Below are positions 28,457 to 37,782 of a stretch of 64,000 nucleotides of DNA, in pieces (position 1 is the first letter of the stretch; each line of letters opens with the position of its first letter). The DNA comes from GCA-2683135 sp964507445 (GTDB taxonomy: Bacteria > Planctomycetota > GCA-002687715). The stretch lies in contig CAZDQF010000001.1 of NCBI GenBank assembly GCA_964507445.1, positions 62,001 through 126,000 of the forward strand, read 5' to 3'. Below the pieces are notes generated by a model. The model saw nothing but the letters and a program-made list of their open reading frames with translations, was not told the DNA's origin and did no database searches. The translations under genes were made by a program, and so were the position numbers.

Positions 28457-29032
28457 ATGAGCATTGCAACCAAGACCGGAGACGATGGCAACACCCGCCT
28501 CTACGGCGGCGCGAGGGTGGCCAAGGACGCGCCACGGATCGAGGCGTACGGCGCCGTGGAGGAGCTCAACGCACTGGTCGGATTCGCTCGCGCCGCGGCG
28601 ATCCCCTCCCGCATGGACGAGATCCTCCAGCGGGTTCAGTCAGACCTCATGGATCTGTCGTCGGACCTGATCACTCCTCGAGACGGCCCCGATGACGTGG
28701 ACCGCGCGCCGGGATTCCCCACGGCCGCCCTGGACGCGGTGGACGGCTGGCTGATGGAGCTGGAGGACGGCTTGCCGCCCATGACGTCACACCTCCTGCC
28801 CGGCGGGCACCAGGGCGCGGCGCTCCTGGGTTTGTGCCGGGCGGTGGTGCGGCGCGCCGAGCGGAGGCTGGTCTCCCTTGCCCGGAACGAGCGCATCCCC
28901 GGGGTGGCGCTGCGCTACCTCAACCGCCTGGGCGACCTGTTGTTCATCATGGCCCGCGACACCAACGTCCAGGCAGGGATGCCGGAACCGGAATGGGAGC
29001 CGCGGGAGACGAGGGAGTCGGACGACCCCTGA
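28457..29032 (+). CDS. PduO-type cob(I)yrinic acid a,c-diamide adenosyltransferase
   Basis: 191 residues of the PduO/MMAB family: TKTGDDGNTRLYGG at the ATP site, AYGAVEELNALVGFARA, LPGGHQGAALLGLCRAVVRRAERR and LRYLNRLGDLLFIMAR. The enzyme moves the adenosyl group of ATP to cob(I)alamin, making adenosylcobalamin, the cofactor of NrdJ encoded by the divergent gene. CGGAG lies 5 nt before the ATG. It ends 16 bp before the convergent liuE gene. Confidence 0.92.
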   Translation: MSIATKTGDDGNTRLYGGARVAKDAPRIEAYGAVEELNALVGFARAAAIPSRMDEILQRVQSDLMDLSSDLITPRDGPDDVDRAPGFPTAALDAVDGWLMELEDGLPPMTSHLLPGGHQGAALLGLCRAVVRRAERRLVSLARNERIPGVALRYLNRLGDLLFIMARDTNVQAGMPEPEWEPRETRESDDP

Positions 29033-29048
29033 GCGGGGCGGGTGACCC

Positions 29049-29981
29049 TCAACTCATCTCCAGGTGATCCGGTCGTGGGCCTCTTCCCTGCGCCTTGATG
29101 GCGCGGAACGCCCGGCTGGGCAACGGGCGCCCGAGCGCCTCCTCCATGATGGAGGAGGCGGTGACCTGAGCGTCAAGGTCGACCCCGGTCTTCACCCCCA
29201 TGTGGTTGAACAGGAAGATCAGATCCTCCGTGGCCGTGTTTCCGGCCGCACCCGGGGCGTAGGGGCAGCCGCCGAGTCCGCCGGCGGCAGTGTCAAAGAC
29301 GCGGACACCTTCCTCGTAGGCTGCGATGGCGTTGGCCGCCCCCAGGCCGAAGGTGTCGTGGAAGTGGGCGGCGCAACGACCCAGTAACCCCTCCGCCTCC
29401 AGGGCTCGGCAGAGTCCGCGGACCTCCTCCGGGGTGGCGCGGCCGATGGTCTCCCCCAGGCTCACCTCCTGGCAGCCGACGTCGATCAGGCGGCGCACCA
29501 CGGAGACCGTGGCGGCGGTGCTGACCCGGCGTTCGTAGGGACAGTGGAGGATGGTGGAGCAGTAGCCCCGGACCGAGACTCCGGCGTCCTCCGCCATGGA
29601 GAAGACGGACTGGAAGCGCTCGAAGCTCTCGTCGATGGTGGCGTTGATGTTCTTCTGGTTGAAGGTCTCGGACGCAGCGGTGAACACGGCCCACTGCTGG
29701 ATTCCGGTCCTCGCTGCGCGCTCGGCGCCGCGTTCATTGGGGACGAGCGCCGTGTAGATCAGGCCATCCCTGTGCAAGAGTTGGGACGCCACGGCGTCTC
29801 CGTCGGCCAGCTGTGGGATCACCTTGGGATGAACGAAGGCCGTGGCCTCGATGCGGCGATGTCCGGCGTTGGCGAGGGCGTGGAGGAACGCGATCTTGCG
29901 CTCCGTAGGGACATGGGCCTCTTCGTTCTGGAGGCCGTCCCGAGGTCCGACTTCGACGATGGTCACGTGGTCCGAGCTCAT
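29049..29981 (-). CDS. liuE: Hydroxymethylglutaryl-CoA lyase
   Basis: 310 residues, TIM-barrel of the HMGL family. VEVGPRDGLQNE at the N-terminus binds the metal site and GGLGGCPYAPGAAGNTATED carries the catalytic Cys. It cleaves HMG-CoA to acetyl-CoA and acetoacetate, the last step of leucine breakdown. It is the last gene of the minus-strand liu set, 9 bp after the biotin carrier gene. The gene symbol follows the liu naming of Pseudomonas and is functional rather than proven. Confidence 0.9.
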   Translation of the reverse strand: MSSDHVTIVEVGPRDGLQNEEAHVPTERKIAFLHALANAGHRRIEATAFVHPKVIPQLADGDAVASQLLHRDGLIYTALVPNERGAERAARTGIQQWAVFTAASETFNQKNINATIDESFERFQSVFSMAEDAGVSVRGYCSTILHCPYERRVSTAATVSVVRRLIDVGCQEVSLGETIGRATPEEVRGLCRALEAEGLLGRCAAHFHDTFGLGAANAIAAYEEGVRVFDTAAGGLGGCPYAPGAAGNTATEDLIFLFNHMGVKTGVDLDAQVTASSIMEEALGRPLPSRAFRAIKAQGRGPRPDHLEMS

Positions 29982-29990
29982 GGCTCCATT

Positions 29991-30482
29991 CTAAGCCGGG
30001 TCAAGGCGAATCAGGCAATGTCCGATGTCGACCTGCTGCCCAGGTTCGGCGTCCACGGCGGCGACCACGGAGGCTGCGGGTGCCGTCAGCCGGTGCTCCA
30101 TCTTCATGGCCTCGAGGATGATCAGCGGCGCGCCGGCCTCGACCGGGTCTCCGGCGGCGCAGAGGACCTCCAGCACGGTCCCGGTCATGGGGGCCTCGAT
30201 GTCCCCGGAGCGGGTCTCGGCCGGTGCTTCCCCGGCCTCGCGGACCCGGGCCAGGGTCCAGGACCGACCGTTGAACGACACCGTGACCTGGTCTCGCTCC
30301 ACCAGGACCACGCCGCGGATGGTCTCCCCGTCCCGGCGCAGCACCACCTCTCCCTCCTCCTGGACCACCTGGAATTGTCGCTCCCCCTGGTCGGTCTCCA
30401 GCTGAAGCTCGTCTCCCTGCCGTTGGCAGCCGAGTCGGACCTGCTCGGCCCCTGACCGTAGTCGATGCTGGCGCGCGGTCAT
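29991..30482 (-). CDS. Biotin carboxyl carrier protein of methylcrotonyl-CoA carboxylase
   Basis: 163 residues. The C-terminal biotinyl domain has the lipoyl/biotin hairpin EAMKMEH with biotin lysine K127, preceded by the APMTGTVLEV entry. Residues 1-85 resemble the BT (linking) domain that in a normal MCC alpha subunit joins the carboxylase to the biotin carrier. The ATG overlaps the stop of the biotin carboxylase (ATGA), so the two act as a split alpha subunit. No frameshift trace is obvious because both genes have clean ends. Confidence 0.88.
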   Translation of the reverse strand: MTARQHRLRSGAEQVRLGCQRQGDELQLETDQGERQFQVVQEEGEVVLRRDGETIRGVVLVERDQVTVSFNGRSWTLARVREAGEAPAETRSGDIEAPMTGTVLEVLCAAGDPVEAGAPLIILEAMKMEHRLTAPAASVVAAVDAEPGQQVDIGHCLIRLDPA

Positions 30483-31990
30483 GGCGTCGGTGCTCCGGGA
30501 ACGATGCGGAACGGACCGACCTCGTGCTGCGGAGACCAGACGGGGCCAGCGCCTTCGGTCGGCCCGGAACGGGACGCTCCAGGGGTGTCGGATGAGAGAC
30601 CCCACGCGGCCAGCGGGAGGACCTGGGGTGGCAGGGACTCGGGCTCCCGGGGTGGGTCGGCGGCCTCGAGGGTGTGGGTGAAGGTCTCACCGTTGCGGAA
30701 GTAGTCGGTGTCCAGGATGTCGAGCAGGAACCCGGTGTTGGTGGGGAGCCCCAGGATGTGGAGGTTGGAGAGGGCCTGGAAGAGACGGGAGCGGGCTTGC
30801 TCCCGGTCACGACCGTGGGCCATCACCTTCATGAGCATGGGGTCGTAGTGGGGGGTGACCTCTTGGCCCTCCACGACGCCGGAGTCGATGCGGATGCCGG
30901 GCCCCTGGGGGAGCACCACGCGCCGCAACGGCCCGGCCTGGGGAAGGAAGCCGGCCTCCGGTTTCTCTGCGTAGATGCGCGCCTGCAGGGCCCATCCGTT
31001 GGGGCTGGGTGGCTGTGGGAACGCCGACCCGATCTCCGCACCTTGAGCGATGGCCAGCTGCCAGGCGACCAGATCCTCCCCTGTCACCAGCTCGGTGACC
31101 CCGTGCTCCACCTGGAGTCGTGTGTTCATCTCCAGGAACCAGAACTGTCCGGAATCCTCGAGGAGAAACTCCACGGTGCCGGCGCCCACGTAGTCCACGG
31201 ACCGCGCCAGCTGGACCGCAGCCGCTCCGAGGCGCTGTCGCAGCTCCGGGGTGACGGCGACGGAGGGGCACTCCTCGATGACCTTCTGATGTCGACGTTG
31301 GAGGCTGCACTCCCGCTCGAGGAGCGGGACGATGTTCCCGTGAGTGTCCGCCAGCACCTGGACCTCCACGTGGCGGGCGGGGTGCACGAATCGCTCGAGC
31401 ATGAGGGCCCCGTTCCCGAAGGCGGACTCTGCCTCCCGCCGCGCCCCCGTGATGGCGGCCGGGAGCTCGTCCGGGGAGGCGACGCGCCGCATGCCCTTGC
31501 CTCCCCCGCCCATGGTGGCCTTCACCAGCAGCGGGTACCCGACCTGCTGGGCCCCGGCCGAGAGCGCGGCGTCATCCTGATCCCCCTGGAACCCCGGCGC
31601 CGGAGGCACTCCGGCCCGCTCCGCGACCTCCCGCGCACGCGCCTTGTCTCCCATGAGCCTGATGGCGTCCGGCGTGGGGCCGACGAAGACCAGCCCGGCG
31701 GCGGCGCACTGCTCGGCGAACCCGGCGTTCTCGGAGAGGAACCCGTAGCCCGGGTGGACGGCGTCGCAGTTCATGTCCTTGGCCGCCTGGATGACCCGGT
31801 CGATCGCCAGGTAGCTCTCGGCCGGCGCCGGTGGTCCGATGCAGCGGGCGTCGTCCGCCAGGCCGACGTGAGGCGAGTCGTGATCCGCCTCCGAGTAGAT
31901 GGCGCAGGCGCGTCGGCCCGTGGCCCGAACGGTGCGGATGATCCGACAGGCGATGGCGCCCCGGTTGGCGATGAGGACGCGTTTGATCAA
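30479..31990 (-). CDS. Biotin carboxylase subunit of methylcrotonyl-CoA carboxylase
   Basis: 503 residues: the N-terminal domain (KRVLIANRGAIACRI), an ATP-grasp with KATMGGGGKGMR near 158 and HVEVQVL, catalytic FLEMNTRLQVEH, and a biotin-carboxylase C domain. It lacks the C-terminal biotinyl domain found in fused LiuD; that part is the next gene. It carboxylates biotin with bicarbonate and ATP. I use a TTG start at 31990 because it begins exactly at the conserved N-terminus and overlaps the upstream stop as TTGA; longer frames lead into the hydratase gene. Confidence 0.9.
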   Translation of the reverse strand: MIKRVLIANRGAIACRIIRTVRATGRRACAIYSEADHDSPHVGLADDARCIGPPAPAESYLAIDRVIQAAKDMNCDAVHPGYGFLSENAGFAEQCAAAGLVFVGPTPDAIRLMGDKARAREVAERAGVPPAPGFQGDQDDAALSAGAQQVGYPLLVKATMGGGGKGMRRVASPDELPAAITGARREAESAFGNGALMLERFVHPARHVEVQVLADTHGNIVPLLERECSLQRRHQKVIEECPSVAVTPELRQRLGAAAVQLARSVDYVGAGTVEFLLEDSGQFWFLEMNTRLQVEHGVTELVTGEDLVAWQLAIAQGAEIGSAFPQPPSPNGWALQARIYAEKPEAGFLPQAGPLRRVVLPQGPGIRIDSGVVEGQEVTPHYDPMLMKVMAHGRDREQARSRLFQALSNLHILGLPTNTGFLLDILDTDYFRNGETFTHTLEAADPPREPESLPPQVLPLAAWGLSSDTPGASRSGPTEGAGPVWSPQHEVGPFRIVPGAPTP

Positions 31991-32784
31991 AGCTCGTCCT
32001 CTCGCCAGACGGGCGGGCGCTTCTCCAGGAACGCGGACATCCCCTCTCGGGCTTCGTCCGTGGCTCGTAGCCGGGCGATGGTCTCCGCCGTGTACTCCGT
32101 CACGTCGTCCACGGAACGGCCGGCGACCTCTTCCACCAGGGACTTGGCCTCCCGTGCGGCGTGAGGGCCGACGCCCAGGATGTTGACGACCACTTCGTCC
32201 ACCCGCGCCTGCAACTCTTGTGAGGGGACGGCTTCGCTGACCAGGCCGATCTCTGCGGCCCGACGACCGTCGAAGAACTCTCCGGAGGCGAAGTAACGGC
32301 GGGCGTGTTGCGCCGGCAGCTTGCGCAGTACGAACGGCGAGATGGCCGCGGGGACAATCCCCAGGCGGACCTCGGTGAAGCCGAACTTGGCGCCGGTCTC
32401 GGCGATGGCGATGTCGGCGCAGGCGGCCAGCCCGGCGCCGCCCCCGAGGGCTGCGCCCTGGATCACCGCGATGGTCGGGCACGGTACGGAGATGAACGCC
32501 TGGAACAGCCTGGAGAGCTTGCGGGCGTCCTCCAGGTTGTCTTGCTGGGAGTAACTTGCCGCCTCCCGCATCCAGTTGACATCGGCTCCGGCGCAGAAGA
32601 CGGGGCCTTCACCCCTCAGGATGAGGCAGCGGAGGTCGGGGTCTGCGGCCGCCTCCTCGAAGATGGCCGTCAGCTCCGTGATCATGATGTCGTTGAAGGC
32701 GTTCCGTACCGCCGGTCGCATGAGCCTGACGCCCAGCCGGTTTCCGGCGCGGCGGAAGTCTACGGTCTGAAAGTCGTGCTTCAC
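31987..32784 (-). CDS. liuC: Enoyl-CoA hydratase/isomerase, probable 3-methylglutaconyl-CoA hydratase
   Basis: 265 residues, crotonase fold. The oxyanion hole is formed by CAGADVNWM and GAALGGGAGLAACADI, with the catalytic Glu in GFTEVRLGIVPA. Between methylcrotonyl-CoA carboxylase and HMG-CoA lyase genes, hydration of methylglutaconyl-CoA is the natural role; other crotonase reactions cannot be excluded from the sequence. Its stop overlaps the next start (TTGA) and it begins 9 bp after the carboxyltransferase. Confidence 0.88.
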   Translation of the reverse strand: MKHDFQTVDFRRAGNRLGVRLMRPAVRNAFNDIMITELTAIFEEAAADPDLRCLILRGEGPVFCAGADVNWMREAASYSQQDNLEDARKLSRLFQAFISVPCPTIAVIQGAALGGGAGLAACADIAIAETGAKFGFTEVRLGIVPAAISPFVLRKLPAQHARRYFASGEFFDGRRAAEIGLVSEAVPSQELQARVDEVVVNILGVGPHAAREAKSLVEEVAGRSVDDVTEYTAETIARLRATDEAREGMSAFLEKRPPVWREDEL

Positions 32785-32793
32785 TGCGGTCTC

Positions 32794-34401
<1,608 letters not shown>

Positions 34402-34403
34402 GC

Positions 34404-35186
34404 CTATCGAGAGCGGCGTCCCGTGAGGGCGGTCACGATGAGCGAGCCGCTGCGCTCATCCTTCTCCAGCTTCACCAGGTTGTCCTTCTCCATCTGGAGC
34501 AGCAGATCGGAGAAGCTGTTGAAGTCATGATAGCTCTCGTCGAACGAGGGCTTCTTGCGCTTGATGGTCTGCTTGACCATGGACGCCCACACCAGCTCCT
34601 TGCCGTCGCGGAAGAGGGCGCGGATGGCGCCGCGAACGAGGTCGTAGGCCTCCTTCTTCTTGCCGCCGATCTTGGCCTGACTGGTCTCCTTGCGAGCCCG
34701 CTCGGTCTGTCGCACGAGGTCTTCGTAGTAGATGAACTCGTCGCAATTCTCGATCAGCAGCTGGGCGGACGCCGCCTTGATCCCGATACCGATGACGGTC
34801 TTGTCGTTCTCCCTGAGCTTGGACACCAGCGGTGAAAAGTCGCTGTCGCCGGACACCAGGACGAAGGTGTCGATGTGTTCCTTGCTGAAGGCGATGTCGA
34901 GGGCGTCCACCACCATGCGGATGTCCCCCGAGTTCTTGCCGGTGATCCGCTTCTTGGGAAGCTCGATCAGCTCGATGGCGGCTTCGTGGAGCCGCGCCTT
35001 GTAATCGCGATAGCGGCTCCAGTCCGCGTAGGCCTTCTTGACCAGGATCTTGCCCTTCTCGAGGACGCGGTCGAGCACGAGGGAGATATCGAATTTCTCG
35101 TTCGGGCTCTGCTTCATGCCAAGGGCGAGGTTGTCGAAGTCGATGAAGAGCGCGATGCGCTGCTCGCCCAGATTGGAATTGGTCAT
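34404..35186 (-). CDS. NYN-domain nuclease with C-terminal LOTUS (OST-HTH) domain
   Basis: 260 residues. Residues 10-155 are a PIN-like NYN domain with IALFIDFDN (D16, D18), GDIRMVVD (D88) and SGDSDF (D114, D116), which together form a likely metal-binding nuclease site. A Lys-rich linker (about 165-178) leads to a LOTUS/OST-HTH winged helix at 178-252, including the FDESYHDFNSFSDLLL pattern. Such proteins (LabA/DUF88-like) are predicted RNases; the LOTUS fold binds RNA and in animals activates DEAD-box helicases. AGGAG lies 5-6 nt before the ATG. It leads the leucine operon and is divergent from a DEAD-box helicase. Confidence 0.88.
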   Translation of the reverse strand: MTNSNLGEQRIALFIDFDNLALGMKQSPNEKFDISLVLDRVLEKGKILVKKAYADWSRYRDYKARLHEAAIELIELPKKRITGKNSGDIRMVVDALDIAFSKEHIDTFVLVSGDSDFSPLVSKLRENDKTVIGIGIKAASAQLLIENCDEFIYYEDLVRQTERARKETSQAKIGGKKKEAYDLVRGAIRALFRDGKELVWASMVKQTIKRKKPSFDESYHDFNSFSDLLLQMEKDNLVKLEKDERSGSLIVTALTGRRSR

Positions 35187-35325
35187 GGATTCTCCTGGGC
35201 TGCATCCTATCAACGGGCAGGGGCCGTCACGACCGAGGTGGAAACCCGTTGCAACGCAGGACTTGTGGCTCCGATTGGGCAGGAACTGGCTTCCGTGGGG
35301 GGGCGCACCGACGTATAACAGGCCG
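35187..35325. other. Shared divergent promoter region of the NYN-LOTUS and helicase genes
   Basis: 139 bp separate the two start codons. On the minus strand TAGGAT at 35209-35204 (with a poor TCGTGA at -35) is a candidate for the NYN gene. On the plus strand TATAAC at 35314-35319 lies 6 nt before the helicase ATG. No inverted repeat operator was seen. Confidence 0.4.
35314..35319 (+). promoter_or_regulatory. Candidate -10 element implying a leaderless helicase mRNA
   Basis: TATAAC sits 6 nt before ATG 35326 and TTCCGT 17 bp upstream is a weak -35. No Shine-Dalgarno site is present between them and the ATG, so transcription could start at the start codon itself. Confidence 0.35.
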
Positions 35326-36585
35326 ATGACTGAGCCGACCCCGGAGAAGTCGTTTCTTGATTTCGGTCTCTCGGAAGAGGTCCTGGCGGTCCTCAACGAC
35401 CGGGGATTCGAGCGTCCCACGCCGATCCAGGCGGAGGCCATCCCCCACGCCCTGACGGGCCGGGATGTGCTGGGAAAGGCACAGACCGGCACCGGCAAGA
35501 CCCTGGCGTTCGGGTTGCCCATGATCGAGCGGGTGGACGCCAGTCGCATCGCCGCCCAGGGGCTGGTCCTGCTCCCCACCCGTGAGCTGGCGCAGCAGGT
35601 GGCGGAGAACCTCGAGCCCATCGCCGCCGCTCGCGGGCTCAAGGTGGTCCTGCTGGTGGGCGGTGAGAAGGTCCGATTCCAGCGCCACCGGATTCCGGGT
35701 CGGCAGATCGTGGTCGGGACACCCGGCAGGGTCCTGGATCTGTGTCGGGAGGGGCTTCTCCACGTGGAGTGGGCGGAGGTCCTGGTCCTCGACGAGTTCG
35801 ACCGCATGCTCGACATGGGGTTCATCGACGACGTCAAGCGCATCGTCGAGTTCCTCCCCCAGGAGCGCCAGACCATGCTGTTCTCGGCCACCAACCCGCC
35901 CGAGATCCGCAAGCTGGTCAAGGAGTTCCTCGACGATCCGGAAGTGGTGGAGATCGCCGCCGGGCTGAAGACGGCCTCCAACATCGAACAGGAGGCGCTT
36001 CGGGTGAGCCCTCACGACCGGGTGGAGGTCCTGCTCCGGTTGCTCGAGAAGGAGGCCGCCGCCACCGCGGATACGAGCATCCTGGTGTTCTGCAACACCC
36101 GGCGCATGGTGGGCGAGCTTGATCGGGAGCTATGGGGTCGGGGCCTGCCCGCCGCGGCCCTCTCCGGAGACTTCGAGCAGACCCGTCGGTTCCAGGTCAT
36201 GGATGGGTTTCGTGAGCGTCGCATCCGTATCCTGGTGGCCACGGACGTGGCCAGTCGAGGCCTGGATGTGGACCACGTGGGGCTGGTCATCAACTTCGAC
36301 GTCCCGTTAGAGGTGGAGGATTACGTCCACCGGGTCGGGCGCACCGCACGGGCGGGTCGGAGCGGGCGGGTCATCACCCTGGTCATTCGCTCCCAGGAGC
36401 GCTCGTTCTCGCGCATCCAGTCTCGCTTCCGTGAGGACCTGCGCATCGGCAGCGTGAAGCTCTCCGGAGGAACACGGCGGGCGACGCTGTTGCCCGAGTC
36501 TCCGTCCCGTGGGTCGCGGCCGCCGGCCGGCGGTCCACGGCGAGGTCGAGGGGGTCCCGGGCGCGGTCCGCGCCGAGGCCGATGA
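35326..36585 (+). CDS. DEAD-box RNA helicase with DEFD motif II
   Basis: 419 residues. Q-motif RPTPIQAEA (30-38), Walker A AQTGTGKT (52-59), PTRELA, GTPGR, motif II D156-E-F-D159, SAT (187-189), and motif VI HRVGRTARAG near 325-335 are in the standard order. The third residue of motif II is Phe where the family name says Ala. The C-terminal 50 residues are a Gly/Arg/Pro tail that probably binds RNA. It unwinds or remodels RNA in ribosome assembly or decay. Its stop overlaps arfB (ATGA). Confidence 0.92.
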   Translation: MTEPTPEKSFLDFGLSEEVLAVLNDRGFERPTPIQAEAIPHALTGRDVLGKAQTGTGKTLAFGLPMIERVDASRIAAQGLVLLPTRELAQQVAENLEPIAAARGLKVVLLVGGEKVRFQRHRIPGRQIVVGTPGRVLDLCREGLLHVEWAEVLVLDEFDRMLDMGFIDDVKRIVEFLPQERQTMLFSATNPPEIRKLVKEFLDDPEVVEIAAGLKTASNIEQEALRVSPHDRVEVLLRLLEKEAAATADTSILVFCNTRRMVGELDRELWGRGLPAAALSGDFEQTRRFQVMDGFRERRIRILVATDVASRGLDVDHVGLVINFDVPLEVEDYVHRVGRTARAGRSGRVITLVIRSQERSFSRIQSRFREDLRIGSVKLSGGTRRATLLPESPSRGSRPPAGGPRRGRGGPGRGPRRGR

Positions 36586-36998
36586 TCGAGCTGGGGCCGG
36601 GAGTCGACGTCGCCCCGGAGGAACTCGTCTATCGCGCCACCAGCGCCAGCGGCCCCGGCGGGCAGAACGTCAACAAGGTGGCCACCCGCATCGAGCTGAC
36701 ATGGAACGTGGGCGCGAGCAGGAGCCTGGATGATGTCGTCCGTGCCCGCTTGCAGGAGAAGCTGGCCAGCCGCATCGATGGACAGGGCCTTGTCAGGGTC
36801 GTGGCATCCGACCAACGAACCCAGAAGGCCAACCGTGAGGCTGCCCTGGAGCGCTTGAGAGCCCTGGTCAGCGAGGCGCTGAAGGTGAAGGCCCCGCGCA
36901 AGGCGTCCAAGCCGTCCCGGGCGGCTCGCCAGCGACGGCTGGATGCCAAGAAGCGACGCGGTGAGATCAAGCGCCAACGGCGCAACGACGATCACTGA
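36582..36998 (+). CDS. arfB: Alternative ribosome-rescue factor ArfB (YaeJ-type peptidyl-tRNA hydrolase)
   Basis: 138 residues. The GGQ loop (SGPG26-G27-Q28NVNKV) reaches the peptidyl-transferase centre, and the basic C-terminal tail (KASKPSRAARQRRLDAKKRRGE) matches the ArfB tail that senses an empty mRNA channel. It lacks the codon-recognition domain of a normal release factor. It frees stalled ribosomes on mRNA ends. The ATG overlaps the helicase stop, so helicase and rescue factor are co-translated. Confidence 0.9.
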   Translation: MIELGPGVDVAPEELVYRATSASGPGGQNVNKVATRIELTWNVGASRSLDDVVRARLQEKLASRIDGQGLVRVVASDQRTQKANREAALERLRALVSEALKVKAPRKASKPSRAARQRRLDAKKRRGEIKRQRRNDDH

Positions 36999-37026
36999 CC
37001 GGGTCGTCGTCGCGCCGATCAGCCGA

Positions 37027-37707
37027 TCAGAACTTGATCCGCCGCAGCTCTGCGGTCTCCGAGTCCGCCACCCAGAACATCTCCCCGTCCCAGGAGAGGC
37101 CCGTGGGCTTTCCGCTGACCTTGTAGGAGATCAGGATGGAGCCGGCGTTGGCGTCCATCTTGTGGATCACCTGCTCGTTGGGCTCGGTGTAGTAGAGGTG
37201 CTTGCCGACGAGGACGAGCCCGCAGATGTCCGGGCGGGTCGGGAAGGCCTTCATGAAGGTGCCGTCCGTGTCCTTGACCTTGCGGGCCTGGCCCAGCCGT
37301 GACAGGCCGTACCAGATCCCGCCGTCGTCGTGGAACAGACCGGAGACGTCGCCGTTGCTCAGGTCCACGGGGATCGACAACTCGATGTTGCCGGTCTCCG
37401 GGTCGATGCGGGAGACGGTGCGCGATGTGCGGTCGGCCTGCCACACATGGGAGCCGTCCCACGCGGTGCCCGCCAGGTCGCCGTCGAAGGCGATGCTGAA
37501 CAGCTGGTTGCCGTTCTCCGGATCGACCTTGAAGATCTTGCGTTCGTCCTTGTCCGCGACCCAGAGGTTTTCGCCGTCCCAGGAGAGTCCCTGGGGGCTG
37601 GCGCCCGGGCTCTTGATGGTAGTCAGGATTTCGCCGTCGAGTTCGCTCAAGATGTCCTCTGTGTGTGTCTGGGGCCGGGCTGCACCCGGCCACGGGTTCC
37701 CGCTCAT
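37027..37707 (-). CDS. Beta-propeller protein of the YncE/SMP-30 type
   Basis: 226 residues of repeated blades: LSWDGENLWVADKD, TAWDGSHVWQADRT and LSWDGEMFWVADSE share the pattern WDG-x-x-(L/V/F)-W-x-AD followed by a (K/R)-(I/V)-x-(K/R) strand and D-P-E-T/N-G turns. About five blades are visible, so this may be a small propeller or form a dimer. No signal peptide, so probably cytoplasmic, unlike many YncE proteins. No catalytic residues recognised. It follows the PfkB kinase gene by 75 bp on the same strand and may be in the same operon. Confidence 0.75.
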   Translation of the reverse strand: MSGNPWPGAARPQTHTEDILSELDGEILTTIKSPGASPQGLSWDGENLWVADKDERKIFKVDPENGNQLFSIAFDGDLAGTAWDGSHVWQADRTSRTVSRIDPETGNIELSIPVDLSNGDVSGLFHDDGGIWYGLSRLGQARKVKDTDGTFMKAFPTRPDICGLVLVGKHLYYTEPNEQVIHKMDANAGSILISYKVSGKPTGLSWDGEMFWVADSETAELRRIKF

Positions 37708-37782
37708 CGCGGTATGCCCCAGAGCGTATCAAGGCGGACGGCTGTCCCGAAGGGCTGACAGGACAGATCCGGGGCGCTGGCC

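Noticed and set aside
30674..32164. 496-codon plus-strand frame opposite the biotin carboxylase gene
   Set aside because: Antisense shadow without domains.
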